DNA of 64,000 nt from positions 112,539-176,538 of the forward strand of contig DESQ01000048.1 in assembly GCA_002361355.1 (NCBI GenBank), in the 5' to 3' direction. Position 1 is the stretch's first letter. Each line of letters begins with the position of its first letter. The notes under the pieces were generated by a model. It was not told the DNA's origin. It did no database searches and worked only from the letters and a program-made list of their open reading frames with translations. Below, in pieces: positions 9,286 through 17,290 of this stretch. A program made the position numbers and the translations under genes. This stretch comes from Lachnospiraceae bacterium UBA3310 (GTDB lineage Bacteria; Bacillota; Clostridia; Lachnospirales; Lachnospiraceae).

Positions 9286-11063
9286 CTGCCTCTCCCCACC
9301 TGATATACCCGATAGTTTTCGTTGATCCTGTCACTCTCCAGTATCTCCACTTTCCGCCCCTTTTCCTCATAAAACTCTCTGAGCCAGTCCAGCCCTCTCT
9401 CACTCTCTTCGGCATCGGACATAAGGAAAGATACCCTTCCGTCTCCCGCCAGTGCATCACTGGCGGACTCAATGCCAAAACGGCCCAACTTTTCCCGGTA
9501 CAGTGGGCTTTTGCACATCCATCCCCCCGCAATATCATAGTTTGCACAGACGCCGTTCCCCGACGCAAACAGTTTCCCGGAAAAGGCGACGGTGGAATAC
9601 ACATCCTCGAAATAAAATTGATCGCCGTGCCCGGCACAGTAACTTTCTATTGCCTCCCAGTCCTGCAGATTCTTCTCCCGTTTGCTCTGGTCGGCGTTCA
9701 CCGCGGTAAGGCTTCCCATGAGACTCACCGTCGCAAGCAGTACAAACAAAGACGCCATGACATAAGCAGGCACGCGCCACTCCACCTTCGGCAGGCGCAA
9801 AAGCATCGCCGCAAGCAAGACAAATTCCACCAGATAGAGAGAGTGCGTGATCCGTTCCGGATCCCGTCCGCGCATCAGGATAAACATCCAGACCGCGCTT
9901 CGCCCAAGGGCAAGCAGGACAAGCTGTGCCAGCCGCCAGAAAAGTCTCCTCTTTCCCAACCCGTCGGTATATTCCTCTCTTGTTTTCCTATATAAAATAA
10001 CAATCGCCATTATATTTGCCGCATATCCGAAAATGACCATGAGGTTATAAGGGGCATCATTCACATGCGTCGAGCGATAATAATACGAAAAAAGATTTTT
10101 CTTTAACATGGCGCCCCAGTCCCGCTCGCTGCCCACAGCGTCCACGGCGTAATCCGCCACCTTCTCTAACAGCTCCGTGTCGATTTCCTCGTCCAATCCG
10201 AAATTATAATTGCGAAGAAGCGTCTGCTGCGAAAGGGAAACCCCCAATTCAAGAAGCCCGCCGCTGTAAGCGTCCTGTGTCACCACATCCGGATAAAAAT
10301 CATAGACTGTTGTCCTGGCATTGAAAAACCGCCGGAAATCACGCCACTCCTCACCGCTGTAAGCCGCCAGGTCGATCAGAAACGACAATGCCATGCCAAG
10401 CGCCACGATACCTGTTATCAGACCGTACTTCCTTAACTTTTCCAGTTTTGCCGTCTTCTCCTCCCACCAGCGGATCCATCCCGCAAAGAAGACAAACGGC
10501 AGGATCAAAAGCAGCATCTCCGGCCGGAGCTGAAAAGCCAGAATCAACAACACCACAGCCGGCACATTTTTCTGCACAAATACTTTGACAGGCAGGCCGG
10601 AGGGCGTCGTCATAAGCCAGAATACCCCCGCAGCGCCAAGCATTGCGCAGGTGATTGTATACTGCATATTCACCATATGGGTCAGCCACATACCCCACTG
10701 AAACAGCAATAGCGCCGCCAGCGCAAAAAGCCGCTCTCCTTCTTTCCGAAAAAAGTCAAGAAGGCGCAGGCCGATCAGATAAAAACAGCCAAACTGGCAG
10801 AGAAATAAAAATAACCCATACCATGGCACCGGCCGGCATATCCGATAGCACAACGCCAAAAAAGCGCCAAGCGGATAGAGGGTCTGCATATTATGTCCGT
10901 CAGGGATGCCGCTGTAGATGCCCGCCATGATATCCCGCATCATGATATCGTCATTTAAATCGAAGTAAAAATCATAGACGGCTCCCATCAGAATCGCGCT
11001 GATTCCCATAACGGCCAACAGCAATATGCAGTTTTCATAGCTTCGTCTCTTATCCTGTTTCAT
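9282..11063 (-). CDS. Large polytopic membrane protein, GT-C-like
   Basis: 593 residues with about ten hydrophobic helices and a C-terminal soluble domain of about 150 residues. An early extracytoplasmic loop has FDLNDDIMMRDI, an acidic cluster in the position where GT-C transferases keep catalytic acids. I recognise no named family. It overlaps the PseH-like gene by 4 bp (ATGA) and starts 5 bp after rffA, so it belongs to the same transcript. The plausible role is transfer of a polyprenyl-phosphate-linked sugar at the outer membrane face; this is an inference from topology and context. Confidence 0.6.
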   Translation of the reverse strand: MKQDKRRSYENCILLLAVMGISAILMGAVYDFYFDLNDDIMMRDIMAGIYSGIPDGHNMQTLYPLGAFLALCYRICRPVPWYGLFLFLCQFGCFYLIGLRLLDFFRKEGERLFALAALLLFQWGMWLTHMVNMQYTITCAMLGAAGVFWLMTTPSGLPVKVFVQKNVPAVVLLILAFQLRPEMLLLILPFVFFAGWIRWWEEKTAKLEKLRKYGLITGIVALGMALSFLIDLAAYSGEEWRDFRRFFNARTTVYDFYPDVVTQDAYSGGLLELGVSLSQQTLLRNYNFGLDEEIDTELLEKVADYAVDAVGSERDWGAMLKKNLFSYYYRSTHVNDAPYNLMVIFGYAANIMAIVILYRKTREEYTDGLGKRRLFWRLAQLVLLALGRSAVWMFILMRGRDPERITHSLYLVEFVLLAAMLLRLPKVEWRVPAYVMASLFVLLATVSLMGSLTAVNADQSKREKNLQDWEAIESYCAGHGDQFYFEDVYSTVAFSGKLFASGNGVCANYDIAGGWMCKSPLYREKLGRFGIESASDALAGDGRVSFLMSDAEESERGLDWLREFYEEKGRKVEILESDRINENYRVYQVGRGR

Positions 11064-11067
11064 CCCT

Positions 11068-12195
11068 TTAAGCGTAGAACGCCTTCACCTGATCCGCAAT
11101 ATATGCCACCTGATCCGCCGTCAGCTTATAGAACATAGGCAGGCGCAAAATGCGCTCGCTCTCCTTCGTCGTATATCTGTCTTCCCCGTGAAATCTGCCG
11201 TACTTCTGGCCGGCAGGAGCCGAGTGAAGCGGCACATAATGAAATACCGACAGAATCTCTTTTTCCTTTAAAAAGGCAATCAGACGGCTTCTCTCCTCCA
11301 TATCCTTCGTCTTAATATAGAACATATGGGCATTGTGGGTACACTCTTCCGGTATATAGGGAAGCTCGATCCGCCCCGCTTCCGCCAGCGGTGAAAGCAT
11401 CTCCCGGTACTCCTCCCACCTGTCCATTCTCGCTTTTGTAATCTCCTCCGCCAGCTCTAACTGTGCATACAGATAGGCCGCGTTCATATCGCTTGGCAGG
11501 TAGGAAGAACCAAAATCCTGCCAACGGTACTTATCCACCTGTCCCCTGAAATACTGGCTTCTGTCCGTTCCCTTTTCCCGAAAGATTTCCGCTCTCAAAA
11601 TATCGGCTTCATCGCGGATTAACAATGCGCCGCCCTCGCCCATGCTGAAATTTTTCGTCTCATGAAAGCTGAAACATCCAAACTCCCCGAACGTGCCCAA
11701 AGGTTTCCCCTTATAAGAAGCCATGATGCCCTGTGCGGCATCCTCGATCACCATAAGATGATGCCGTTTCGCGATATCCATAATGGTGTCCATCTCGCAG
11801 CCCACCCCGGCATAATGCACCGGCGCGATGGCTCTGGTTCGCTCCGTAATCGCATCCTCCACCAGCTTTTCATCCATATTCATGGTATCCGGCCGGATAT
11901 CCACAAACACCGGCGTTGCTCCCCGAAGGACAAAGGCGTTTGCTGTAGATACAAAGGTATAAGACGGCATAATCACCTCGTCGCCGGGCTTAATGTCCGC
12001 AAGCAGCGCCGCAAGCTCCGTGGCGTGGGTACAGGAAGTGGTAAGCAGGCACTTGACCGTGCCCGTCTGCGCCTCAATCCACTCGCTGCACTTTTTTGTA
12101 AAGGGGCCGTCGCCGCAAATCTTTTCATTCTCTACAGCCTGCCTCATATACTCGAACTCTTTCCCCGTGAAGGGAGGTACATTAAAATTGATCAT
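11068..12195 (-). CDS. rffA: dTDP-4-amino-4,6-dideoxygalactose transaminase
   Basis: A 375-residue DegT-family aminotransferase. The PLP lysine is K181 in FHETKNFSMGEGGAL, the same position as in E. coli RffA/WecE, and the PLP aspartate is in IEDAAQG. This family makes dTDP-4-amino-4,6-dideoxy-D-galactose from dTDP-4-keto-6-deoxyglucose. The substrate comes from RmlA/RmlB enzymes, which are not in this window, although RfbD is at 51.6 kb. The RffC acetyltransferase partner is not obvious; the GNAT protein at 15.1 kb is a candidate. Start has AAGGAG 10 bp upstream and overlaps the acyltransferase stop by 4 bp. Confidence 0.9.
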   Translation of the reverse strand: MINFNVPPFTGKEFEYMRQAVENEKICGDGPFTKKCSEWIEAQTGTVKCLLTTSCTHATELAALLADIKPGDEVIMPSYTFVSTANAFVLRGATPVFVDIRPDTMNMDEKLVEDAITERTRAIAPVHYAGVGCEMDTIMDIAKRHHLMVIEDAAQGIMASYKGKPLGTFGEFGCFSFHETKNFSMGEGGALLIRDEADILRAEIFREKGTDRSQYFRGQVDKYRWQDFGSSYLPSDMNAAYLYAQLELAEEITKARMDRWEEYREMLSPLAEAGRIELPYIPEECTHNAHMFYIKTKDMEERSRLIAFLKEKEILSVFHYVPLHSAPAGQKYGRFHGEDRYTTKESERILRLPMFYKLTADQVAYIADQVKAFYA

Positions 12196-13262
12196 AACTG
12201 TCCCGCTCCTTTTAAAATCCCTTTTATTTTTTCATTTATGTACGCTACCAGCTTATCATAACGTACAAGTTTCCTCAATGTATCTATCACAACAGCCGTC
12301 GCTAACGAACATCCGAAAAGTACGCCGTAAATCAGATAATCCTTTCGAAAAGAATAGATAAAATCCTCATAAAAGTACATATAAATAAACGTGTGCGTCA
12401 TAAACATGGTCGCACTGTGCTTACCGATCCCTTTCATCACCGAAGAAAAAACCGGAATTTTGGAAAAATACAGCATAACGAGCACGGCAAATAATGCACC
12501 CGCCCAGTACATAGCCGGATCAGAGTCTCTCTCAAACGCCACAATGCTGTAAGAGCAAGCCAAAGCGGCGATGCACGCAAACAAAATCCCCAGCGAAAAA
12601 CGCCTGTCCCGTCGCGCCGCATCCTCCAGTTTTCCGAAAATATCTTCATAGGCAAACAAAACGCCCAAAACCGCTATACCCACCATCGAATCATCCAGCA
12701 AAAACATAGCCAGCGGGAATGCGAAAACCCTGACCTTGCGATATAAGATAAAAATCGCCGGGAGCGCGCATACCAGCATAATCGCGTAAGAAAAATACCA
12801 CCATGTAACATTGATCTGCGGCGTGTCAAACAAATCCGCAAGCCCCAGCGCGTCAAGCAGCATATAGGGAGGATGAAACGGCCCCGACATATCCCTGTAA
12901 ACCTGTCTGATTGACTGGCCGACCACAAAACGTTTGTAAATAACAGCAATCACATATACAAAAACACAGGATGCACTGATTTTCACGAGCCTGCCTGCAC
13001 AAATTTCCAGATAATCCCTCATCCTGCCTTTACATGCCATCAACTGACAGGTAATCCCGTACGCGGAAATAAAAGCAAAACCGCTCAGACAAAGCCTTCC
13101 GTAGGAAACCATATTGGCAAAAAAATTCACCCTGCCGGTACAGAGTATAATCCCCTTCTCCGCCACCGTATCTCCAAAAAACACATGGTGAAACAGGAGC
13201 ATCATCACCATAAACCCCTTTAATATCAGGGAGTGTTCCTTTGTAAAGCTCTCCTTTTTCAT
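12192..13262 (-). CDS. Acyltransferase 3 family membrane O-acyltransferase
   Basis: About 356 residues with around ten membrane helices. The first helix ends LLFHHVFFGDT, which places the conserved His of acyltransferase-3 proteins in the expected spot. These enzymes O-acetylate or otherwise acylate glycans across the membrane. I placed the start at the ATG at 13262, preceded by GGGAG with 5-bp spacing; that SD lies inside the GTG-led extension. It overlaps rffA by 4 bp. A second, distinct member is at 15.6 kb. Confidence 0.8.
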   Translation of the reverse strand: MKKESFTKEHSLILKGFMVMMLLFHHVFFGDTVAEKGIILCTGRVNFFANMVSYGRLCLSGFAFISAYGITCQLMACKGRMRDYLEICAGRLVKISASCVFVYVIAVIYKRFVVGQSIRQVYRDMSGPFHPPYMLLDALGLADLFDTPQINVTWWYFSYAIMLVCALPAIFILYRKVRVFAFPLAMFLLDDSMVGIAVLGVLFAYEDIFGKLEDAARRDRRFSLGILFACIAALACSYSIVAFERDSDPAMYWAGALFAVLVMLYFSKIPVFSSVMKGIGKHSATMFMTHTFIYMYFYEDFIYSFRKDYLIYGVLFGCSLATAVVIDTLRKLVRYDKLVAYINEKIKGILKGAGQL

Positions 13263-13286
13263 CGTATCTCCCACTCGTTTCTCTTC

Positions 13287-15080
13287 TTACCTTACCTGCG
13301 GCACATACACCACATATCTGGCATCCCCATACTGTTCCGTGTATCCGTAGGTACTGATCCACTCTGCCAGAATCCGCAGTTTCTCATCTGCTGCCATAGC
13401 TTCCATATCCACGCCAAACCACCCTATGGCCTCGCCGTCGTCGCTCAGATATGCCGCCACAGGCGAAGAGACCACAACCACCGGCGGCGTTTCCCCCGCC
13501 GCAATTCTCTCCGCAAGCGCCGCCATATCCCGCCTGTACTCCGCCATCCGGTAAGAATCCAAATCCGGCCATGCGGTGGACAGTGCCGGCGGCATATCAA
13601 ATAGATAGTGTAATCCCGGCAGTTCACCGTAAGTAATCATCTCTCTGCCTTGTAAATGCTCCTCCTGCATGAAAAGAGCCAGTTCCTCCAAAAGCGCCCC
13701 GTTCTCCCGGTTGGTATAGATACCCGCCGCCTTTTCGGGCAGCTCCACCTTCGTATCTCTGGGTTCTCCCCAGATACCGTCCTGAAAGGCAAAATTCGCA
13801 TGAAAGCCGACGCTCTGTACCAAAACAAATGCCGTGAGTATCACAAACGGGATGCTCCACACTGCTTTCTTTTCCGTGTGCATACCGCCGGTCTTGCTGA
13901 CGCACAGATGATACGCAATCCACAGTGTAAACGGCGCGACAAGAAACAGGTTGTTGATGATCGGAGCAAGCTTATTGTTGCTGCCAAGAGGCGTCAAAAA
14001 AATCTGCACCAGCAAAAGCGCCGCAAATATTTTCTGCTCCTTTCCGATCCTTTTTCCAAGCAGGCAATACGCACACACAAAAATCGTCACAAGCAAAAAC
14101 AGTACCGTGGGATAATACACGCTGCGGTAATCATGCTCATAGTAGCGGAAGGTAAACATCCCCCTGCCCCAATAAAATCGCAGCAGAATCAGAAACAGCG
14201 CCGCATAGACACCCACGCATATCCATCTGCCGACATGGCAAGGCGCATCCTCCTTCTTCGCCTCCGCCTTCTTTAGCGCCGTAAAAAGAAACCACCCGGC
14301 CGCCATACAGACCGCCGCAAACAAAAACCAGTACAGCCCCCGCCCGTAATCCGCAAACATCCCCGTCAGCATGGACGTTGGCTTATAATCCGCAGCCTGA
14401 TCCGTCATGGCGAACATTGTCCGCACCATATCGGGATAAGCGCCCGCTCCGTAACGAACGCAGATCACCGCAAACGGTACGCCAAAGCCGATCATATAAC
14501 CAAGCAGACACCAGCCGGTCGTCCCCGCAAGCCGCTTCATCAGGGGACGCGGTCTTTCAGTTACTACAATACCATACCACACCGCCAAAATAAAGACCGC
14601 CTGCACTACATTTGGCATCCGCACCGCCACATTGGCGCCAAGACAGATCCCCGCCGCCACAAAAAATGCCGGTCTCCTTTCGCAGATGCCGCGGTACAAA
14701 AAAAGCAGCCCCGCCGTCATCAAAAGATATGTCAGGTAATTGTACAGAATCGTGGAGGGACACCAACAAAGCCCCAGCGCAATGAACTCTCCCAAAAACA
14801 GAAGGGGCGCCGGCATTCTTTTTCTAAGCCCGAAGTAAACCATAAGCGCCGTCGCAGACTGCACAAGAGACGTGTAAACATACATCCCCAAAAGCGTTCC
14901 TCCAAAGGGAAGCCGGGTAAACAGCCACCCCGCCGCATTGGCCAGAAAGGTTGCCACCATCCATGTTCCCTGCATAGACCCAAAGTACTGAAAATTGGCC
15001 AGACTATAGGTGCTGTCCGCCACATCGAGTCCCTGATTGACCACAAGAAGCGGATACAAAAGAAGAATTGCCGGAAACAA
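13287..15080 (-). CDS. Polytopic membrane protein, putative GT-C/GtrC-like transferase (unusual start)
   Basis: At least 597 residues with about eleven to thirteen helices and a C-terminal soluble domain of about 150 residues. An early loop reads GLDVADSTYS, an acidic motif placed as in GT-C transferases. The frame contains no ATG near the expected 5' end. The listed start is a TTG, but the frame stays open 15 codons further, to an ATC codon at 15123-15125 that sits 4 bp after a strong GGAGGG (15130-15135). Those extra residues would form a normal basic N-terminus before the first helix. Role is inferred from topology and neighbours (acyltransferase, GNAT, GtrA). Confidence 0.6.
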   Translation of the reverse strand: MFPAILLLYPLLVVNQGLDVADSTYSLANFQYFGSMQGTWMVATFLANAAGWLFTRLPFGGTLLGMYVYTSLVQSATALMVYFGLRKRMPAPLLFLGEFIALGLCWCPSTILYNYLTYLLMTAGLLFLYRGICERRPAFFVAAGICLGANVAVRMPNVVQAVFILAVWYGIVVTERPRPLMKRLAGTTGWCLLGYMIGFGVPFAVICVRYGAGAYPDMVRTMFAMTDQAADYKPTSMLTGMFADYGRGLYWFLFAAVCMAAGWFLFTALKKAEAKKEDAPCHVGRWICVGVYAALFLILLRFYWGRGMFTFRYYEHDYRSVYYPTVLFLLVTIFVCAYCLLGKRIGKEQKIFAALLLVQIFLTPLGSNNKLAPIINNLFLVAPFTLWIAYHLCVSKTGGMHTEKKAVWSIPFVILTAFVLVQSVGFHANFAFQDGIWGEPRDTKVELPEKAAGIYTNRENGALLEELALFMQEEHLQGREMITYGELPGLHYLFDMPPALSTAWPDLDSYRMAEYRRDMAALAERIAAGETPPVVVVSSPVAAYLSDDGEAIGWFGVDMEAMAADEKLRILAEWISTYGYTEQYGDARYVVYVPQVR

Positions 15081-15122
15081 CAGTTTCTCTATGCCATTTT
15101 GATATTTGCGATAAATACCCGT

Positions 15123-15135
15123 GATTTTTCCCTCC
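15123..15135 (-). promoter_or_regulatory. Strong ribosome binding site facing an ATC codon
   Basis: GGAGGG (15130-15135 on the minus strand) is followed after AAAA by an in-frame ATC (15123-15125) instead of ATG. It decides where translation of the downstream membrane protein probably starts, or once started. Confidence 0.45.
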
Positions 15136-15138
15136 GTT

Positions 15139-15627
15139 TTACGAGACCTCTATATAGTATGGACAGATATCCTCGTACCGACCGTCCTTTAGCCGAAACC
15201 CACCCGGAATGATGCCAAGCTGCGTGAACCCGACTCTCTCATACAGATGTCTGGCATGGATATTTGACGCCACAACCGCATTGAACTGTAACACCCGAAA
15301 ACCGATCCGCCCAGCCTGTTTGATACAGTCCAGCACAAGTTTCTCTCCAATATGTAATCCTCTGTCTGCCGACGCCACCGCATAGCTGGCATTACAGATA
15401 TGGCCGCATCTTCCCACATTATTCGGATGCAGGATATACAGGCCCAGAATCTTTCCGTTGTCTTCCTCCTCGGCAACCCCGCAATAACTCTGGCTCCCAA
15501 AAAATGCCGACCCTGTGGTTTCATCCAAAAGCTCTTCCTGCGGGAAAGCGATACCTTCCTCCACAACTTCGTTCCAGATGATAATCATGGCAGGAATATC
15601 CTGCTCGCGATATGCCCTTACAATCAT
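15139..15627 (-). CDS. GNAT N-acetyltransferase (PAT-like)
   Basis: A 162-residue single GNAT domain. The cofactor loop lies around RGLHIGEKLVLDCI (about 94-107) and the C-terminal NIHARHLYERVGF segment is the usual substrate-side motif. It may acetylate an amino group made by one of the sugar aminotransferases in the locus, for example the RffA product, but related proteins also acetylate amino acids or antibiotics. Stop codon is only a few bases from the SD of the next membrane protein, so it is part of the operon. Confidence 0.75.
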   Translation of the reverse strand: MIVRAYREQDIPAMIIIWNEVVEEGIAFPQEELLDETTGSAFFGSQSYCGVAEEEDNGKILGLYILHPNNVGRCGHICNASYAVASADRGLHIGEKLVLDCIKQAGRIGFRVLQFNAVVASNIHARHLYERVGFTQLGIIPGGFRLKDGRYEDICPYYIEVS

Positions 15628-15646
15628 GTCTCTTTCTTCTCCTGTT

Positions 15647-16726
15647 TTATCCTTTCCCCGAAAACAAGACCTTCCTCACCCGTCCAAACAGCCACGCCCG
15701 CACCGCGTCCACCGCCGTGCCGGCCACATATACCAGTAATACGCATCCGATCATGTGCGGCACAAACCAAAAACTCTCCCTCACTTTTTCTACGCCCAGC
15801 CAGTTCATCCACACATAGCGAAGCAGATTGTGCTCATGCAGCAGATACACGCCAAAGGTGTGAGGCGCAAGCTTTCTCACTGCATCCGCGAAGCGTCCCT
15901 CTCTGATCTGCATATTTTTAAATACATAGAAAAGAGAAACCGCACTGACCAAACACAATAAATGATTGTAGTCATAGATCATGTCGATATAATAAGTAAA
16001 CGGCACATCGAATTTGCTCCCAACTATATTAAAAAACAGTGCGAGCAGCCAGATAGCGAAACTGGAAAAAAGGTATGCCGCCTTTGCATGGGATTGTTTT
16101 TCCAGCCACGGGACTCCGTACTTTCTGATATATCCCCCCACCACAAACAGGCACATCAGCCATCCGAAATCATAACCATTCCGGTCTGTCACAAGATACA
16201 CCGGAAAGATGGTTTTCCCAAGAGAAAAGAAGCACAAAAGGAGTGCCGTCACCATTTGAAGCTGCCGTTTTTCCATCTGCCGGATGCCGGCCGCCAGAAA
16301 GGGCGCAAAAAGGTACATAACCAGATAGGCGGTGGCGAACCAATAGTGCTCCGCCTCGATCGGCAGCACACAGCCGACCCAGTCATAAAACTCCATGCCC
16401 CTTGCGGACTCTGCGCCGATTAGAAACAGAATACAGGGAATCGACAGAGAATAAAAAAGAACCTGACAAAGCAGAGAAACAACCCTTCCCGGCTTCCACG
16501 CAGATTCCACGCCAAAATATCCGCTGATCAGCACATAGCAATTCACCGCCACAATGCAGAAGGCCTCGATCAGCCATGCGAAAGCGCCTGTCGGATTTTC
16601 CTTTATCACCAAAGGAACGTTTGCCGCCGCAATCACATAGCCCTTCACCAAATAATGAAGCGAGATAATCATAAACATCGCCACAATGCGCAGCAACTCA
16701 AAATTTGCCTGTCTCTTACCTGCCAT
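15647..16726 (-). CDS. Acyltransferase 3 family membrane O-acyltransferase
   Basis: About 359 residues. The N-terminus NFELLRIVAMFMIISLHYL carries the family's first-helix pattern with R and the catalytic-type His, and about ten helices follow. The best start is the ATG at 16726 (MAGKRQANF), just before this motif, with a GGGAAAAGG site; a longer frame to 16783 would overlap gtrA deeply. The enzyme probably adds an acyl group to the glycan at the membrane. It ends 20 bp before the GNAT start. Confidence 0.85.
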   Translation of the reverse strand: MAGKRQANFELLRIVAMFMIISLHYLVKGYVIAAANVPLVIKENPTGAFAWLIEAFCIVAVNCYVLISGYFGVESAWKPGRVVSLLCQVLFYSLSIPCILFLIGAESARGMEFYDWVGCVLPIEAEHYWFATAYLVMYLFAPFLAAGIRQMEKRQLQMVTALLLCFFSLGKTIFPVYLVTDRNGYDFGWLMCLFVVGGYIRKYGVPWLEKQSHAKAAYLFSSFAIWLLALFFNIVGSKFDVPFTYYIDMIYDYNHLLCLVSAVSLFYVFKNMQIREGRFADAVRKLAPHTFGVYLLHEHNLLRYVWMNWLGVEKVRESFWFVPHMIGCVLLVYVAGTAVDAVRAWLFGRVRKVLFSGKG

Positions 16727-16736
16727 ACCTTTTCCC

Positions 16737-17171
16737 TTACTTTTCCGACTTATCCTTAAAAATCCAGATCTTACTGAGTACATAGTTTGCCAGAATCACC
16801 AGCACCTGACAGATCAGCTTGGAGATCTTGTCGTTGACCGCCGCCACATCCACCATCACATACATTAAGACAACTTCAAGCACCTCCGTTGCCACCCTGG
16901 CTCCGATAAAGGAGATAAACTCTTTCCAGACGGCGCCCGCATCCTTATTCTGGCTTTTAAACACAAAGGTTCTGTTCGTCCAGTAAGCAAATACCACAGT
17001 CAGCACCCATGACAGCACCGTGGCCGCCATATAGTGCATTGCCAGCGCATCCGCAAACAAATAATATAAGATATAATTCAGCACAAAGGCGAGGAAACCA
17101 AAGATCAGATAGTTGATTCCCTCCTCATGCTTCTTATACAATCCCCATCCAAAATCCCATAATTTTTTCAT
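16737..17171 (-). CDS. GtrA-family membrane protein
   Basis: 144 residues with four membrane helices and the family features NYLIFGFLAFVLNYILYY and FAYWTNRTFVFKS. GtrA proteins are thought to help move Und-P-linked sugars across the membrane together with a GtrB synthase and a GT-C transferase. Both partners are present in the locus in more than one copy (GtrB-like at 7.8 and 46.2 kb). It overlaps or abuts the acyltransferase start. Its start has a GGAG site and is preceded by the hairpin-rich gap at 17196-17280. Confidence 0.88.
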   Translation of the reverse strand: MKKLWDFGWGLYKKHEEGINYLIFGFLAFVLNYILYYLFADALAMHYMAATVLSWVLTVVFAYWTNRTFVFKSQNKDAGAVWKEFISFIGARVATEVLEVVLMYVMVDVAAVNDKISKLICQVLVILANYVLSKIWIFKDKSEK

Positions 17172-17195
17172 ATTTTATCTCTCCCCTCAGCATGC

Positions 17196-17280
17196 GGAGA
17201 ATGACGTCTTTTGTCATTCTCCAGCGTAAGACTTAGAAGCTCTTTGCGAAACTGCCTTTGCAGTGAGCATCAGAACTTCT
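17196..17280 (-). repeat. Two adjacent stem-loop elements between the ABC flippase and gtrA
   Basis: The 119-bp gap contains a perfect 10-bp inverted repeat (17196-17205 with 17213-17222) and a second, branched structure. In the second, 17251-17255 pairs with 17260-17264, GCTC (17239-17242) with GAGC (17265-17268), and AGAAG (17235-17239) with CTTCT (17276-17280). No T run follows on the minus strand, so it does not look like a simple terminator. It could be a processing site, an attenuating leader or a small dispersed repeat. Confidence 0.5.
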
Positions 17281-17290
17281 TCTCACGCAG

